Positions 49,677 through 58,139 of a stretch of 60,838 nt of DNA are shown piece after piece. The notes beneath the pieces were generated by a model. The model saw only the letters and a list, made by a program, of their open reading frames with translations. It had not been told where the DNA came from and did no database searches. Position numbers and translations under genes: made by a program. Each line of letters opens with the position of its first letter. Within the stretch, counting starts at the first letter, position 1. The DNA is from Candidatus Rokuibacteriota bacterium (GTDB taxonomy: Bacteria; Methylomirabilota; Methylomirabilia; Rokubacteriales; CSP1-6), in NCBI GenBank assembly GCA_023248995.1, contig JAHFDN010000017.1, positions 1 to 60,838 on the forward strand. The letters are read 5' to 3'.

Positions 49677-50962
49677 TGGGTTGGCGAAGCATCCGCGCGG
49701 CCCTCCTCGACCGGCCGGTCCCGGCAGCCGCCACGGTTATGGCGGTCATTGCCGTCTCCAGTTACGCCGTCGCGCACTTCCCCCGCTCGATCCTGGCCTT
49801 CATGCTGTTCCAGGCCTCGATCCTCCTCCTCTATTTCTCCCGGACCGCCCCCTGGCTCAAAGCGGCTCTCGCCGCCCTCACCCTGGGGCTCCTGATGCCG
49901 ATCCTGGGAACGATCAACGGCTACTATCTGGAGGTGGCCATCCAGGTCGGCATCTTCGTGGCTCTGGCACTGGGTCTGAACATCGTGGTGGGGCTGGCGG
50001 GGCTTCTGGACCTCGGCTACGTGGCCTTCTACGCCGTGGGCGCCTACACGTGGGCGGTGTTCGGCTCCATCCAGCCCACCAGGTTCATGAGCGAGGGTTG
50101 GCTGCGGTGGTTCCCGCTGGGACCGGAGTGGTTCTTCGTCTTCCTGTTCCTCGGCGTTCTCACCGGTGCCACGACGGGAATCCTCCTGGGACTCCCCGTC
50201 CTGCGCCTCCGTGGCGATTACCTGGCCGTCGTGACGCTCGGGTTCGGCGAGGTGATCAGGGTCCTCGCCAACAACCTGGACAAGCCGATCAATATCACGA
50301 ACGGGCCCAAAGGCATCACGCCGATCGAGCGTCCACCTCTCTTCTTCCGGCCGATCCTGAATGCCGTGGGCCTCGATGCGCCGCCCGCGACCCTCTACCC
50401 GCTCTACTTTTATTTCCTGGTACTTCTCATCGTGGGTGTCGTGATCCTGGTCAACCGCCGACTCGAGAACTCCCACATCGGCCGGGCCTGGGAGGCGATC
50501 CGCGAAGATGAGCTCGCGGCCCAGGCCATGGGGGTTCCGCTCGTCCGGATGAAGCTCCTGGCCTTTGCCTCCGGCGCCTCTTTCGCCGGCATCATGGGGG
50601 TGCTTTTCTCCGCCAAGCAGATCTTCATCAATCCCGAATCGTTCACCTTCCTGGAATCCATCGGCGTTCTCTCCATGATCATTCTGGGCGGGATGGGCTC
50701 CATCCCGGGGGCGATCCTGGGAGCGACGCTCGTGACGGTTCTGAACCTCCAGGTCCTCAAGGGGCTCTCGCTCTGGCTCAACGAGCTCCGGAACGCCGGC
50801 GTCACGATCCTCGGCTACAACCTGGCCGATCTCCCCACCCAGCTCGAGCCCGCGAAGTACGAGCGGATGATCTTCGGGATCATCCTGATTCTCATGGTGA
50901 TCCTCCGCCCCCAGGGGATCATTCCGAGCCGCCGGCGCACCCGGGAGCTGAGGGACAGGTAA
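49676..50962 (+). CDS. livM: branched-chain amino-acid ABC transporter permease LivM
   Basis: A 428-aa permease with about ten membrane segments. The LivM core starts at LALGLNIVVGLAGLLDLGYV and has GLPVLRLRGDYLAVVTLGFGE. The ABC-contact loop is AWEAIREDELAAQAMGV, and the C-terminal region has VLSMIILGGMGSIPGAILGA. An N-terminal extension of about 95 residues adds membrane segments. The start is GTG 49676, which shares a base with the livH stop. The livG start follows directly. Confidence 0.94.
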   Translation: MGWRSIRAALLDRPVPAAATVMAVIAVSSYAVAHFPRSILAFMLFQASILLLYFSRTAPWLKAALAALTLGLLMPILGTINGYYLEVAIQVGIFVALALGLNIVVGLAGLLDLGYVAFYAVGAYTWAVFGSIQPTRFMSEGWLRWFPLGPEWFFVFLFLGVLTGATTGILLGLPVLRLRGDYLAVVTLGFGEVIRVLANNLDKPINITNGPKGITPIERPPLFFRPILNAVGLDAPPATLYPLYFYFLVLLIVGVVILVNRRLENSHIGRAWEAIREDELAAQAMGVPLVRMKLLAFASGASFAGIMGVLFSAKQIFINPESFTFLESIGVLSMIILGGMGSIPGAILGATLVTVLNLQVLKGLSLWLNELRNAGVTILGYNLADLPTQLEPAKYERMIFGIILILMVILRPQGIIPSRRRTRELRDR

Positions 50963-51796
50963 ATGGCCGTCCTCCTGGACGCCAAGCAGGTCACCAAGCG
51001 GTTCGGCGGCCTGACAGCGCTGAACCAAGTGGACTTCGAGCTGGAGGAAGGTCGCATCGCTTCCATCATCGGCCCCAACGGGGCCGGGAAGACGACGCTG
51101 TTCAACGTCTTCACCGGGATGTACGCTCCCCAAGCAGGCTCGGTCGCTTTCCAGGGCCGGTCCCTCCTGGGATTGACACCGGATCAGATCACGGCCCTGG
51201 GGGTGTGCCGCACGTTCCAGAACATCCGGCTCTTCGCCAACATGACCGCGGTGGAGAATATCCTGGTGGGCATGCACAGCCGGGTGGCGCTCAGCCTCTG
51301 GGACGTTCTCTCCCGCGACCCCAAGTTCCACCGGGAGGAGACGCGCCTCTGGGATCATGCCACCGAGCTTCTCGACGTCGTGGGACTCAGGGCCAAAGCG
51401 AACGAGCTGGCCCGAAACCTCCCCTATGGGGACCAGCGGCGAATGGAGATCGCGCGCGCCTTGGCATCGGCCCCGACGCTCCTCCTCCTGGACGAGCCCA
51501 CGGCCGGCATGACCTCGGGCGAGGCGCGGGGGCTCATGACCCTCCTCCGGCGGCTCGTCGCCGAGCGCGGCCTGACGATCCTCCTCATCGAGCACAACAT
51601 GCGCGTAGTGATGGAGGTCTCGGACCGGGTCACGGTGCTCGACCACGGCGAGAAGATCGCCGAGGGCATGCCCGGCGACGTGCAGAAGAACCCGCGGGTC
51701 ATCGAGGCGTACCTCGGCCGGCGGGCACCCGGCGACCCGTCAAAGACGGAAGGTAGCCGGGTCGGGGAACAGGCGCGCGAGGTCGAGCGTGCTTGA
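50963..51796 (+). CDS. livG: branched-chain amino-acid ABC transporter ATP-binding protein LivG
   Basis: A 277-aa ABC ATPase. Walker A is GPNGAGKTTLFN, followed by the LivG-specific GVCRTFQNIRLFANMTAVEN. The ABC signature is the degenerate NLPYGDQRRMEIARAL, and Walker B LLLLDEPTAGM is followed by the switch His in LIEHNMRVVME. LivG proteins typically have this YG(D/E)QR variant of LSGGQ. A C-terminal tail of about 30 residues (RAPGDPSKTEG) is extra. It starts at the base after the livM stop and overlaps livF by 8 nt. Confidence 0.95.
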   Translation: MAVLLDAKQVTKRFGGLTALNQVDFELEEGRIASIIGPNGAGKTTLFNVFTGMYAPQAGSVAFQGRSLLGLTPDQITALGVCRTFQNIRLFANMTAVENILVGMHSRVALSLWDVLSRDPKFHREETRLWDHATELLDVVGLRAKANELARNLPYGDQRRMEIARALASAPTLLLLDEPTAGMTSGEARGLMTLLRRLVAERGLTILLIEHNMRVVMEVSDRVTVLDHGEKIAEGMPGDVQKNPRVIEAYLGRRAPGDPSKTEGSRVGEQAREVERA

Positions 51797-52493
51797 GGTC
51801 GAAAACCTCCACGTCTTCTACGGCGAGATCCACGCGCTCAAGGGCGTGACCCTGACCGTGGGAAAGGGCGAGATCGTCACGCTCCTGGGCAACAACGGCG
51901 CCGGCAAGACGACCGCACTCAAAACCCTCTCGGGGCTTCTCCCGGCGCGCGCCGGACAGGTGCGGCTCGAGGGCCGGACGCTCCTCAAGGTCCCTCCCCA
52001 CGAGGTGGTCATGCGGGGGATCGCCCATGTGCCCGAGGGACGCCGGATTTTCAACCGGCTGACCGTTCTCGAAAACCTCGAGATGGGCGCCTACGCGCGG
52101 GCCGATGCCGGGATCGAGCAGGACCTGGAGCGGGTTTTCACCACGTTCCCGCGCTTGAAGGAGCGCCGCGCCCAGGTCGCCGGCACGCTGTCGGGAGGCG
52201 AGCAGCAGATGCTGGCGATCGGCCGGGCGCTGATGGCCGCTCCGCGCATCCTCCTGCTCGACGAGCCATCCATGGGGCTCGCTCCGATCCTGGTGGAGCA
52301 GATCCTCGAGACGATTCAGGGGATCAACCGTCAGGGGACCACGATCCTCCTGGTGGAGCAGAACGCGGCCATGGCCCTCTCGATCGCCCATCGTGGGTAC
52401 GTTCTCGAGACCGGCACGATCGTGCTCTCCGGGAGCGCGGGGGACCTGCGGGAAAACCCCGAAGTCCGCCGCGCCTATCTCGGCGAAAGCTAG
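51789..52493 (+). CDS. livF: branched-chain amino-acid ABC transporter ATP-binding protein LivF
   Basis: A 234-aa ABC ATPase partnering LivG. Walker A is GNNGAGKTTALK, the signature LSGGEQQMLAIGRALM, Walker B LLLDEPSMGLAP, and the switch region LVEQNAAMALSIA. GIAHVPEGRRIFNRLTVLEN is the LivF-type Q-loop region. The start is GTG 51789 inside livG. The ornithine cyclodeaminase-family gene follows after 6 nt. Confidence 0.95.
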   Translation: MLEVENLHVFYGEIHALKGVTLTVGKGEIVTLLGNNGAGKTTALKTLSGLLPARAGQVRLEGRTLLKVPPHEVVMRGIAHVPEGRRIFNRLTVLENLEMGAYARADAGIEQDLERVFTTFPRLKERRAQVAGTLSGGEQQMLAIGRALMAAPRILLLDEPSMGLAPILVEQILETIQGINRQGTTILLVEQNAAMALSIAHRGYVLETGTIVLSGSAGDLRENPEVRRAYLGES

Positions 52494-52499
52494 CGGCGG

Positions 52500-53474
52500 A
52501 TGCTCGCCATCGGGAGGAGCGACCTCGAGCGTCTCCTGACTCCCCGGGCGACCATCGAGGCCATGGAGACGGCGTTCGCCCGGCATGCGCGAGGCGAGGA
52601 CCGGGTCCCGCCCCGCGTGGCACTGACCGCGGAGGGAGGCGGCCTGTTCCTCGTGATGGCCGCCTCCCTTGGTGGCGTCGCACTGGGAACGAAGATCCTC
52701 AGCGTCTATCCGACGAACCGGGAGCGCGGCCTCCCCACGATCTTCTCCACGTACATCCTCGTGGAGCCGGGGACGGGTCAACCCCTGGCGGTGCTGGAAG
52801 GACATTTTCTCACGGGGATCAGGACAGGCGCGACCTCCGCGCTCGCCGCCCGATACCTGGCCCGCCCCGACTCGAAGGTCGTCGCGTGCTTCGGCGCCGG
52901 CGCCCAGGCCGCCTTGCAGCTTCGCTGCCTGGCCGCCGTCTTCGCCATCGAGCGCGTGGTGATCGTGGGGCGGTCGCGCGAGCGCGCCCAACGCTTCACC
53001 CTGGCCATGAGTGAGGAGCTCGGCCTCCCCGTCACGCTGGCTCCGACGCCGGCGGACGCGGTCAGGCACGCGGACCTCGTGACGTGCGCCACCACCTCCT
53101 CCACGCCGGTGTTCGCGGGAGTGGACCTGAGGCCGGGAACCCACGTCGACGCGGTGGGGGCGTTCCGTCCCGACACGCGCGAGGTGGACACCGACACGGT
53201 GGCCCGGTCCCGCGTGGTCGTGGACTCCTACGCGGGCGCCTGGGATGAAGCGGGGGATCTGCTGATCCCCATCAAGGAGGGGGCGATCTCCCGGTCAGCC
53301 GTCCACGCCGAGCTGGCAGAACTGGTAACCGGCGCGAAGCCCGGCCGGCAGAGCCCCCAGGAGATCACCCTCTTCAAATCCGTCGGGTTCGCGCTGGAGG
53401 ACGCGGCCGCCGCCCACGTGGCCTACGAGTTGGCCCGGGCCGCGGGAGTGGGGGTGGAGGTGAATCTGGGGTGA
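52500..53474 (+). CDS. ornithine cyclodeaminase / mu-crystallin-family protein
   Basis: A 324-aa NAD(P)-dependent enzyme of the OCD/mu-crystallin family, whose members include ornithine cyclodeaminase, alanine dehydrogenase and ketimine reductases. The nucleotide motif is CFGAGAQAALQLRCLAAVF, and other family features are GTKILSVYPTNRERGLPT and GHFLTGIRTGATSALAARYL. A late VGAFRPDTREVD loop matches the substrate region. It lies 6 nt after livF and is probably in the livKHMGF operon, so the imported compound may be its substrate or precursor. The 3' end overlaps the convergent membrane-protein gene by 52 nt. Confidence 0.92.
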   Translation: MLAIGRSDLERLLTPRATIEAMETAFARHARGEDRVPPRVALTAEGGGLFLVMAASLGGVALGTKILSVYPTNRERGLPTIFSTYILVEPGTGQPLAVLEGHFLTGIRTGATSALAARYLARPDSKVVACFGAGAQAALQLRCLAAVFAIERVVIVGRSRERAQRFTLAMSEELGLPVTLAPTPADAVRHADLVTCATTSSTPVFAGVDLRPGTHVDAVGAFRPDTREVDTDTVARSRVVVDSYAGAWDEAGDLLIPIKEGAISRSAVHAELAELVTGAKPGRQSPQEITLFKSVGFALEDAAAAHVAYELARAAGVGVEVNLG

Positions 53475-54121
53475 GGGCGGCCGACGAGCCAGCCGAGGTA
53501 CGCCACGCCGAGCGTCGTCGCAATGAGCACGATCGTGGTGGCGATTTTCGAGACTTCGGCCAGGACTAGGAGGGTACCGCTGGAGAGACCGGCGAACGCC
53601 AGGCCGATCACGGGGAGGACCGGAGCCCCACATCCCGTCACGGTGCACGGACCCGTGGTGAGTCCGAGCGTGCTTACCAGCGCCCCCGCCACCCCTCCCC
53701 GTTGGGCCGGCTGGGCGCCCCAGCCACCCTGCGCCAGCCGATCGCGGCGGTAGCACAAGAGCGCGAAATAGGCCCCGAAGAGCGCCGACATCAGCAGGAA
53801 TCTCACAAGGTCGCTCACCGTGACCGCGAACCCCCACTCGGGGCCGTAGGGCCCGTCCGCCGTAAACCAGAAGAGGGCGAGGTTGGGGAGGAACTCGAGC
53901 TTCCGCTCCATCGTGACCTGGGTCGAGGCGAGGAACTCGGGGAGTCGCCTGAGCCAGGGGTTAAACATGAAGGAGTCCCAGGGCTTCCGGGTGACCGACA
54001 GGACGAGGAGAGGCAGAAACAGGTCCAGCGCGAAGACGGCGACGGCCACCGCCACGAACACCCCGGAGCGCGCCCGGACGGCCGCCCCGATTCCGCGGAA
54101 CACTCTTGTGATGGCACTCAC
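53423..54121 (-). CDS. polytopic membrane protein of unknown function
   Basis: A 232-aa protein with about five membrane segments: near 15-40 (VFVAVAVAVFALDLFLPLLV), about 80-125, and three in the C-terminal third. A conserved-looking TGPCTVTGCGAPVLPVIGLAF loop carries two Cys and sits at a membrane boundary. I cannot name a family. GTG 54121 is preferred: a TTGCGC-N17-TATAAT promoter lies upstream at 54159-54187, so the in-frame start at 54262 would precede the promoter. It is convergent with, and overlaps by 52 nt, the ornithine cyclodeaminase-family gene. Confidence 0.7.
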   Translation of the reverse strand: MSAITRVFRGIGAAVRARSGVFVAVAVAVFALDLFLPLLVLSVTRKPWDSFMFNPWLRRLPEFLASTQVTMERKLEFLPNLALFWFTADGPYGPEWGFAVTVSDLVRFLLMSALFGAYFALLCYRRDRLAQGGWGAQPAQRGGVAGALVSTLGLTTGPCTVTGCGAPVLPVIGLAFAGLSSGTLLVLAEVSKIATTIVLIATTLGVAYLGWLVGRPHPRFTSTPTPAARANS

Positions 54122-54158
54122 GAGCGCGGCTCGTCGGAACTTCTCAAGGTTATGAGGA

Positions 54159-54187
54159 ATTATATAGAGGTGGATAACCTTGCGCAA
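54159..54187 (-). promoter_or_regulatory. promoter of the minus-strand membrane-protein gene
   Basis: On the minus strand, TTGCGC (54187-54182) and TATAAT (54164-54159) with a 17-nt spacer. Initiation near 54152 gives a leader of about 30 nt to GTG 54121. Confidence 0.55.
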
Positions 54188-54245
54188 CCTGCGCGAAGGT
54201 CCAAAGCCCCAAGGAAGATCCCCGCCGCGCGAGCCATATTTCGTC

Positions 54246-54274
54246 TTGACACGTGCAAACACCCCGTGTATACA
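54246..54274 (+). promoter_or_regulatory. promoter of the second amino-acid transport locus
   Basis: TTGACA (54246-54251) and TATACA (54269-54274) with a 17-nt spacer. The -10 box is embedded in an 18-bp palindrome, so a bound regulator would block RNA polymerase. The gene start follows 58 nt later behind AAGGAGG. Confidence 0.75.
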
Positions 54275-54279
54275 CGGGG
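54262..54279. promoter_or_regulatory. 18-bp perfect palindrome, probable operator
   Basis: CCCCGTGTATACACGGGG is a complete inverted repeat with no spacer, centred on TATA and covering the -10 element. The GTGTATACAC core resembles operators of FadR-type GntR regulators, but no regulator gene is in the window. Confidence 0.7.
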
Positions 54280-54332
54280 ATACCAGAGATCGCCCTCAAC
54301 GATTTTCTCAATCCTACTAAGGAGGCGCAAAC

Positions 54333-55703
54333 ATGGCGGAAGTGAGCCGCAGGGATTTCCTGAACGCATTGGGAGTCACGGTGGGGGCTGCCGCGGGAGC
54401 CTCGGCGGGAATCCTTCCGGGCCCGTCAAAGGCCGAAGCCGCTGAGCCACCCAAAGGAAAAATCCCCGACACCCCGTACAAGATCGGCCACATGACGTTT
54501 TTCACCGGGCCGGCGGCGGTGCTGGGGGAACCTTCCTACAAGGGCCACATCCTCGCTGCCGAGGAGATCAACGCCCAGGGGGGGCTCTTGGGGAAGCGGA
54601 AGATCGAAACCCTCAAGGCCGACGAAGCGGCGGGCACCGACGCCAACGTCAAAGAGCTCAGGCGGATGAAGCTGTCTGAGAAGATCGACCTCTTCACCGG
54701 CGTCATCTCCAGCGGCAACACGCCGGCCCTCGGGCCCGTGGGCGAAGAGCTGAAGCTCCTGACGATCTTCGTCGACGGCTGCACGGACTTCCTGTGGGAC
54801 AAGGCGGTCCCGAATCCCCACTACATTTTCCGCATCACGAACATGCAGTCGGCCGACGGGGTGACCTGCGCGGTCGCCACCGCCATGACCTGGCCCCAGG
54901 TGAGGAAGATCGCCCACATCCACCCCGACTACTCCTACGGGCGCAACGCCCGCGATCACTTCACCGTGGCCATCGAGAAGCTGATCCCCGGCACCAAGAT
55001 CGTCTATGAGGGCTGGCCCAAGCTCGGGACGACCGACTTCACCTCCCACATCACGGCGGTGCTCGCCGCCAAGCCGGACCTCTTGGTCTCCTCGGTGTGG
55101 GGCGGCGACTACATCGCCATGTACAAGCAGGCCCTCCGGTACGACCTCTTCAAGAAGATGAAGTTCTCCAGCACCATTGCCTTCGGCGTGGCGCCCCACG
55201 CGATCGGCAAGGATCATCCCGAGGGCGTCATCGCCGGCGTCCACTCCAACTACTACTTCAACTACCCGCCGCAGGGTCGCTGGCCCGCCAACGACACCTT
55301 CGTCAAGAAGTACTACGATCGGTGGAAGGAGTACCCGAACTTCCAGTCCGAGGGCTCGTACGTGACGCTCCAGCTGCTGAAGCAGGTCATCGAAAGGGCG
55401 AACCGGCTGGTCGGCGGGTGGCCTGACGACGAGGCAATCATCGCCCTGCTCGAGGGCGCGTTGACCGTAGGCCCCGCCGGCTATCTCCAGATGCGCGCCG
55501 ACAACCACCAGGGATACAAGGACGCCGTGACGGGGTTCAGCATGAACTCGCCGGACTACCCGTTCCAGATCCTCGATCCCAAGAAGATAATCACGATCCC
55601 GATCCGGAACATCACGGCCCCTCCCGGCTGGGGCGATGCGCACGGAAAGGAACCGACAGCTACGTACACGTGGATCGAAAAGACCTGGCCGAAAGTCGCC
55701 TAA
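54333..55703 (+). CDS. Tat-exported ABC transporter substrate-binding protein
   Basis: A 456-aa periplasmic binding protein of the Leu/Ile/Val type-1 fold. The N-terminus has the twin-arginine motif SRRDFL followed by a hydrophobic stretch, so it is exported folded by Tat rather than Sec. The mature part has YKIGHMTFFTGPAAVLGEPSY, a GVISSGNTPALGPVGEELKLL segment, and the hinge region ISGVHSNYYFNYPPQGR-like GVHSNYYFNYPPQGRWP. It is shorter on classical motifs than LivK and forms a separate subgroup. AAGGAGG lies 7 nt before the ATG. A strong terminator follows. Confidence 0.9.
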   Translation: MAEVSRRDFLNALGVTVGAAAGASAGILPGPSKAEAAEPPKGKIPDTPYKIGHMTFFTGPAAVLGEPSYKGHILAAEEINAQGGLLGKRKIETLKADEAAGTDANVKELRRMKLSEKIDLFTGVISSGNTPALGPVGEELKLLTIFVDGCTDFLWDKAVPNPHYIFRITNMQSADGVTCAVATAMTWPQVRKIAHIHPDYSYGRNARDHFTVAIEKLIPGTKIVYEGWPKLGTTDFTSHITAVLAAKPDLLVSSVWGGDYIAMYKQALRYDLFKKMKFSSTIAFGVAPHAIGKDHPEGVIAGVHSNYYFNYPPQGRWPANDTFVKKYYDRWKEYPNFQSEGSYVTLQLLKQVIERANRLVGGWPDDEAIIALLEGALTVGPAGYLQMRADNHQGYKDAVTGFSMNSPDYPFQILDPKKIITIPIRNITAPPGWGDAHGKEPTATYTWIEKTWPKVA

Positions 55704-55727
55704 GCATCTCCTGATCCGGAGATCCAT

Positions 55728-55778
55728 GACCTGCCCCCCGGGACCGGGCAACCCACCCGCGGGGGCAGGTCTTTTTCT
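55728..55778 (+). terminator. intrinsic terminator after the Tat-exported binding-protein gene
   Basis: An 11-bp stem (GACCTGCCCCC 55728-55738 / GGGGGCAGGTC 55761-55771) with a structured inner loop is followed by TTTTTCT. The 3' arm holds GGCAGG, the only Shine-Dalgarno-like sequence before the next gene, whose GTG starts at 55779. Confidence 0.85.
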
Positions 55779-58094
55779 GTGACCCGCCGACTGATCATTC
55801 TGGCTGCTCTCGCCCTCTGCTGGGCCTTGACGCTCACGGACGCCCGAGCAGACCACGCGCTGGAGTTCTACCCGTCCTTTTATCCCCACGAGATCCGCAT
55901 AGAGGCGGTGATGCCGGCTTCGGCGGCGAAGCTGCTCACCAACAATTCCATCCATGCCTATATCGGGAGAGATCCATTCGCGAAGGGGGCAGTCCCCTCC
56001 CACCTGGGCCACGCCGAGTCTCTCGGCTCCTACCTCGTCGTGACGTTCAACCCCGCGTCGGGAGCGCTGGATGATCGGGACACCCGATGCGGCATCGGCG
56101 GCAAGCTGGTCGGCGCGCTGGCTCGAGAGCAAGGGGGCTACCTCTTCCACCCCTACCCGGTCACGCCCTACCACATGGACTACCTCCAGCACTTCGACCT
56201 CGCCGAATCGGCGAAGAAGCGATATGCGCCCCGATCCGATCAGAGAATCTCCCCTCTGGCCCTCAAGATACGCGCCAAAGGGACGCTCGCGGAGAAAGTG
56301 GTGCCGTCGGCGTGGCGGAGCACCGAAAAGGAATGGGACGCCGCGGTCGAGGAGATCACCACCGACGACCTTCTGGCCTCGGCCCAGACCGGCTTGAACG
56401 GGTGGCTTGGCCCGCCGTGGATGAAGGAAGGGTGGTTCCAGACCTACCTCCTCCTCGCCCGAACGCTCCGCGACGGCAAGACAAAACAGGCCGCGGCAGC
56501 GATCTACCAGCGACTGGCGACGGGCGCCTACGAGAGCGACACGGAACGGCTCAACCTGGAACGGAAGCTGGTCTCGCTCCTCCTCGGTGGCTGCGAGCGG
56601 ATGGTCGTCGGATACACGGTCAAGCGCGAATACTTCAATAACTCGGATTACAGCGAGGGCGTCGAGAACATCGCGTATGACTCCCAGGGCGGCCTCAACT
56701 CGCCGATCTTCATCAGGACCGTGAAGTTGAAAGACTTCCTATGGAACGGCTGGCTCCGGTTGGGCGTCGAGACGAAGCCCCGAGCGTCCTGGAATCCCCT
56801 GGGCGGTTTCACGGACCCGGGGGGACGACTGGTCTGGTCGGCCGTCTCAGACCCCGCCCTGTTCCCCGCCCCGTACGGGGGTAGTTGGATCCCCAGCCGG
56901 GTGAGACCGACGGTCACGTCCGGAGCTTCGGCCTCCGACCTCGTCGCGATCCCGACCGATGCGCTGCTTCCCGAGCCCGGGACAGGAGCCCTCAGGCCTG
57001 TGGGAGAGGGGAAGTTCGCCAGGGCGAGGTTCCACTACCGGGTCCTGGTGTCGAACTTCCACGACAAGACCTCGATGACCGCCGCCGACCTTCTCTACCC
57101 CTTCGCCTTCGCCTACCACTGGGGCGTGAGACAGCCCCAGCGCGGGACCGAGTATGACCCCTTCGTGGACGCCTCCACCACCCTCCTGAGGGGGTGGCTT
57201 CAGGGGGTGAAGGTGCTGGGGGTCACTCAGGAGGTGAAGGATTTCGGCGAGGCGAAGTACGCCTTCCAGGTCCAACTCGTCGACGTCTACGTGAAACACT
57301 GGCTTCCGGACCCCACCCAGGTCGCGTCGGTGGCCCCTCCGTGGAGCACGCTCCCGTGGAACCTGATCGTACTGATGGAGGAGGCCGTCAAACGGGGGTT
57401 CGCTGCGTTTTCCCAGGAGGAGGCGAACCGCCGGAGGGTTCCGTGGTTGGACCTCGCCCGGGACAAGGCGCTGAAGGAACGCCTGGCCGCACTCGTCGAA
57501 GAGTTCCGGCGCCAGGGGTACGTCCCCGTCCCCTTGAAAGACTTCGTAACCCCCGACCAGGCGAGGGCGCGATGGACGGCCCTCAAACAATTCTATGACA
57601 AGCACGGCCACTTCCTCGTCACCAACGGGCCCTACCAGCTCACCAAATGGACCCCCGACGCCGTGGTCCTCCAAGCGTTCCGAGACTTGTCGTACCCGCT
57701 GGGGCTTGGATCCTTCAACCAGTACCCGATCCCTCGCAGGGCCTACGCGTCCAAGATCGAGCTTCGGGGTGGACGGCTGGAGATCCAGGCCGAAGTCGAG
57801 AAAGTCTTCGCGTTCCAGCGGTCCTACAACATCGTGAGAGAACCGCTCCGCCCCCGGTCTTCCAAAGAAGAGACGGGGGACCGCCCCGTCTGCCGTTACG
57901 TGGCGGTCGGTCCGGATGGTGAGGTCTCGAGCGTCGGAACGGCGACGTATGACGACACCGGCGTCTTCTCCGTGGATCTCAGGGGCAAGTTGAAGCCGGG
58001 CCTCTACACGGTCCTCGTGGCACTGTACCTGGGGGAGAACTACGTCAACCCCGAGGTGAAGGCAGTCACGTACCGGCTCGAGAGCGGAGCGTAA
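55779..58094 (+). CDS. large secreted protein with distant SBP family 5 features
   Basis: A 771-aa protein with a Sec signal peptide at about 1-24 (LIILAALALCWALTLTDARA). The C-terminal half has segments like oligopeptide/nickel-type (SBP family 5) binding proteins: TSMTAADLLYPFAFAYHWG and VTNGPYQLTKWTPDAVVLQAF. The N-terminal half, with HPYPVTPYHMDYLQHFD, is not recognised, and the overall length exceeds the family's usual 500-600 aa. It may be an extra binding or sensing component of this transport locus; that is inference. GTG 55779 follows the terminator T-run immediately. The livH-like gene starts 45 nt after its stop. Confidence 0.7.
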   Translation: MTRRLIILAALALCWALTLTDARADHALEFYPSFYPHEIRIEAVMPASAAKLLTNNSIHAYIGRDPFAKGAVPSHLGHAESLGSYLVVTFNPASGALDDRDTRCGIGGKLVGALAREQGGYLFHPYPVTPYHMDYLQHFDLAESAKKRYAPRSDQRISPLALKIRAKGTLAEKVVPSAWRSTEKEWDAAVEEITTDDLLASAQTGLNGWLGPPWMKEGWFQTYLLLARTLRDGKTKQAAAAIYQRLATGAYESDTERLNLERKLVSLLLGGCERMVVGYTVKREYFNNSDYSEGVENIAYDSQGGLNSPIFIRTVKLKDFLWNGWLRLGVETKPRASWNPLGGFTDPGGRLVWSAVSDPALFPAPYGGSWIPSRVRPTVTSGASASDLVAIPTDALLPEPGTGALRPVGEGKFARARFHYRVLVSNFHDKTSMTAADLLYPFAFAYHWGVRQPQRGTEYDPFVDASTTLLRGWLQGVKVLGVTQEVKDFGEAKYAFQVQLVDVYVKHWLPDPTQVASVAPPWSTLPWNLIVLMEEAVKRGFAAFSQEEANRRRVPWLDLARDKALKERLAALVEEFRRQGYVPVPLKDFVTPDQARARWTALKQFYDKHGHFLVTNGPYQLTKWTPDAVVLQAFRDLSYPLGLGSFNQYPIPRRAYASKIELRGGRLEIQAEVEKVFAFQRSYNIVREPLRPRSSKEETGDRPVCRYVAVGPDGEVSSVGTATYDDTGVFSVDLRGKLKPGLYTVLVALYLGENYVNPEVKAVTYRLESGA

Positions 58095-58139
58095 TTCGGG
58101 GCTTGACGGGACTCGCTTTTTGAGGCACTTTATCCGCTC

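Noticed and set aside
49673-51646. 657-codon open frame on the minus strand
   Set aside because: Antisense to livM and livG; low-complexity charged composition, no homologous motif.
53423-54262. Longer form of the minus-strand membrane protein starting at 54262
   Set aside because: The start would lie upstream of the gene's own TATAAT promoter and inside the palindrome; the added residues are not conserved-looking.
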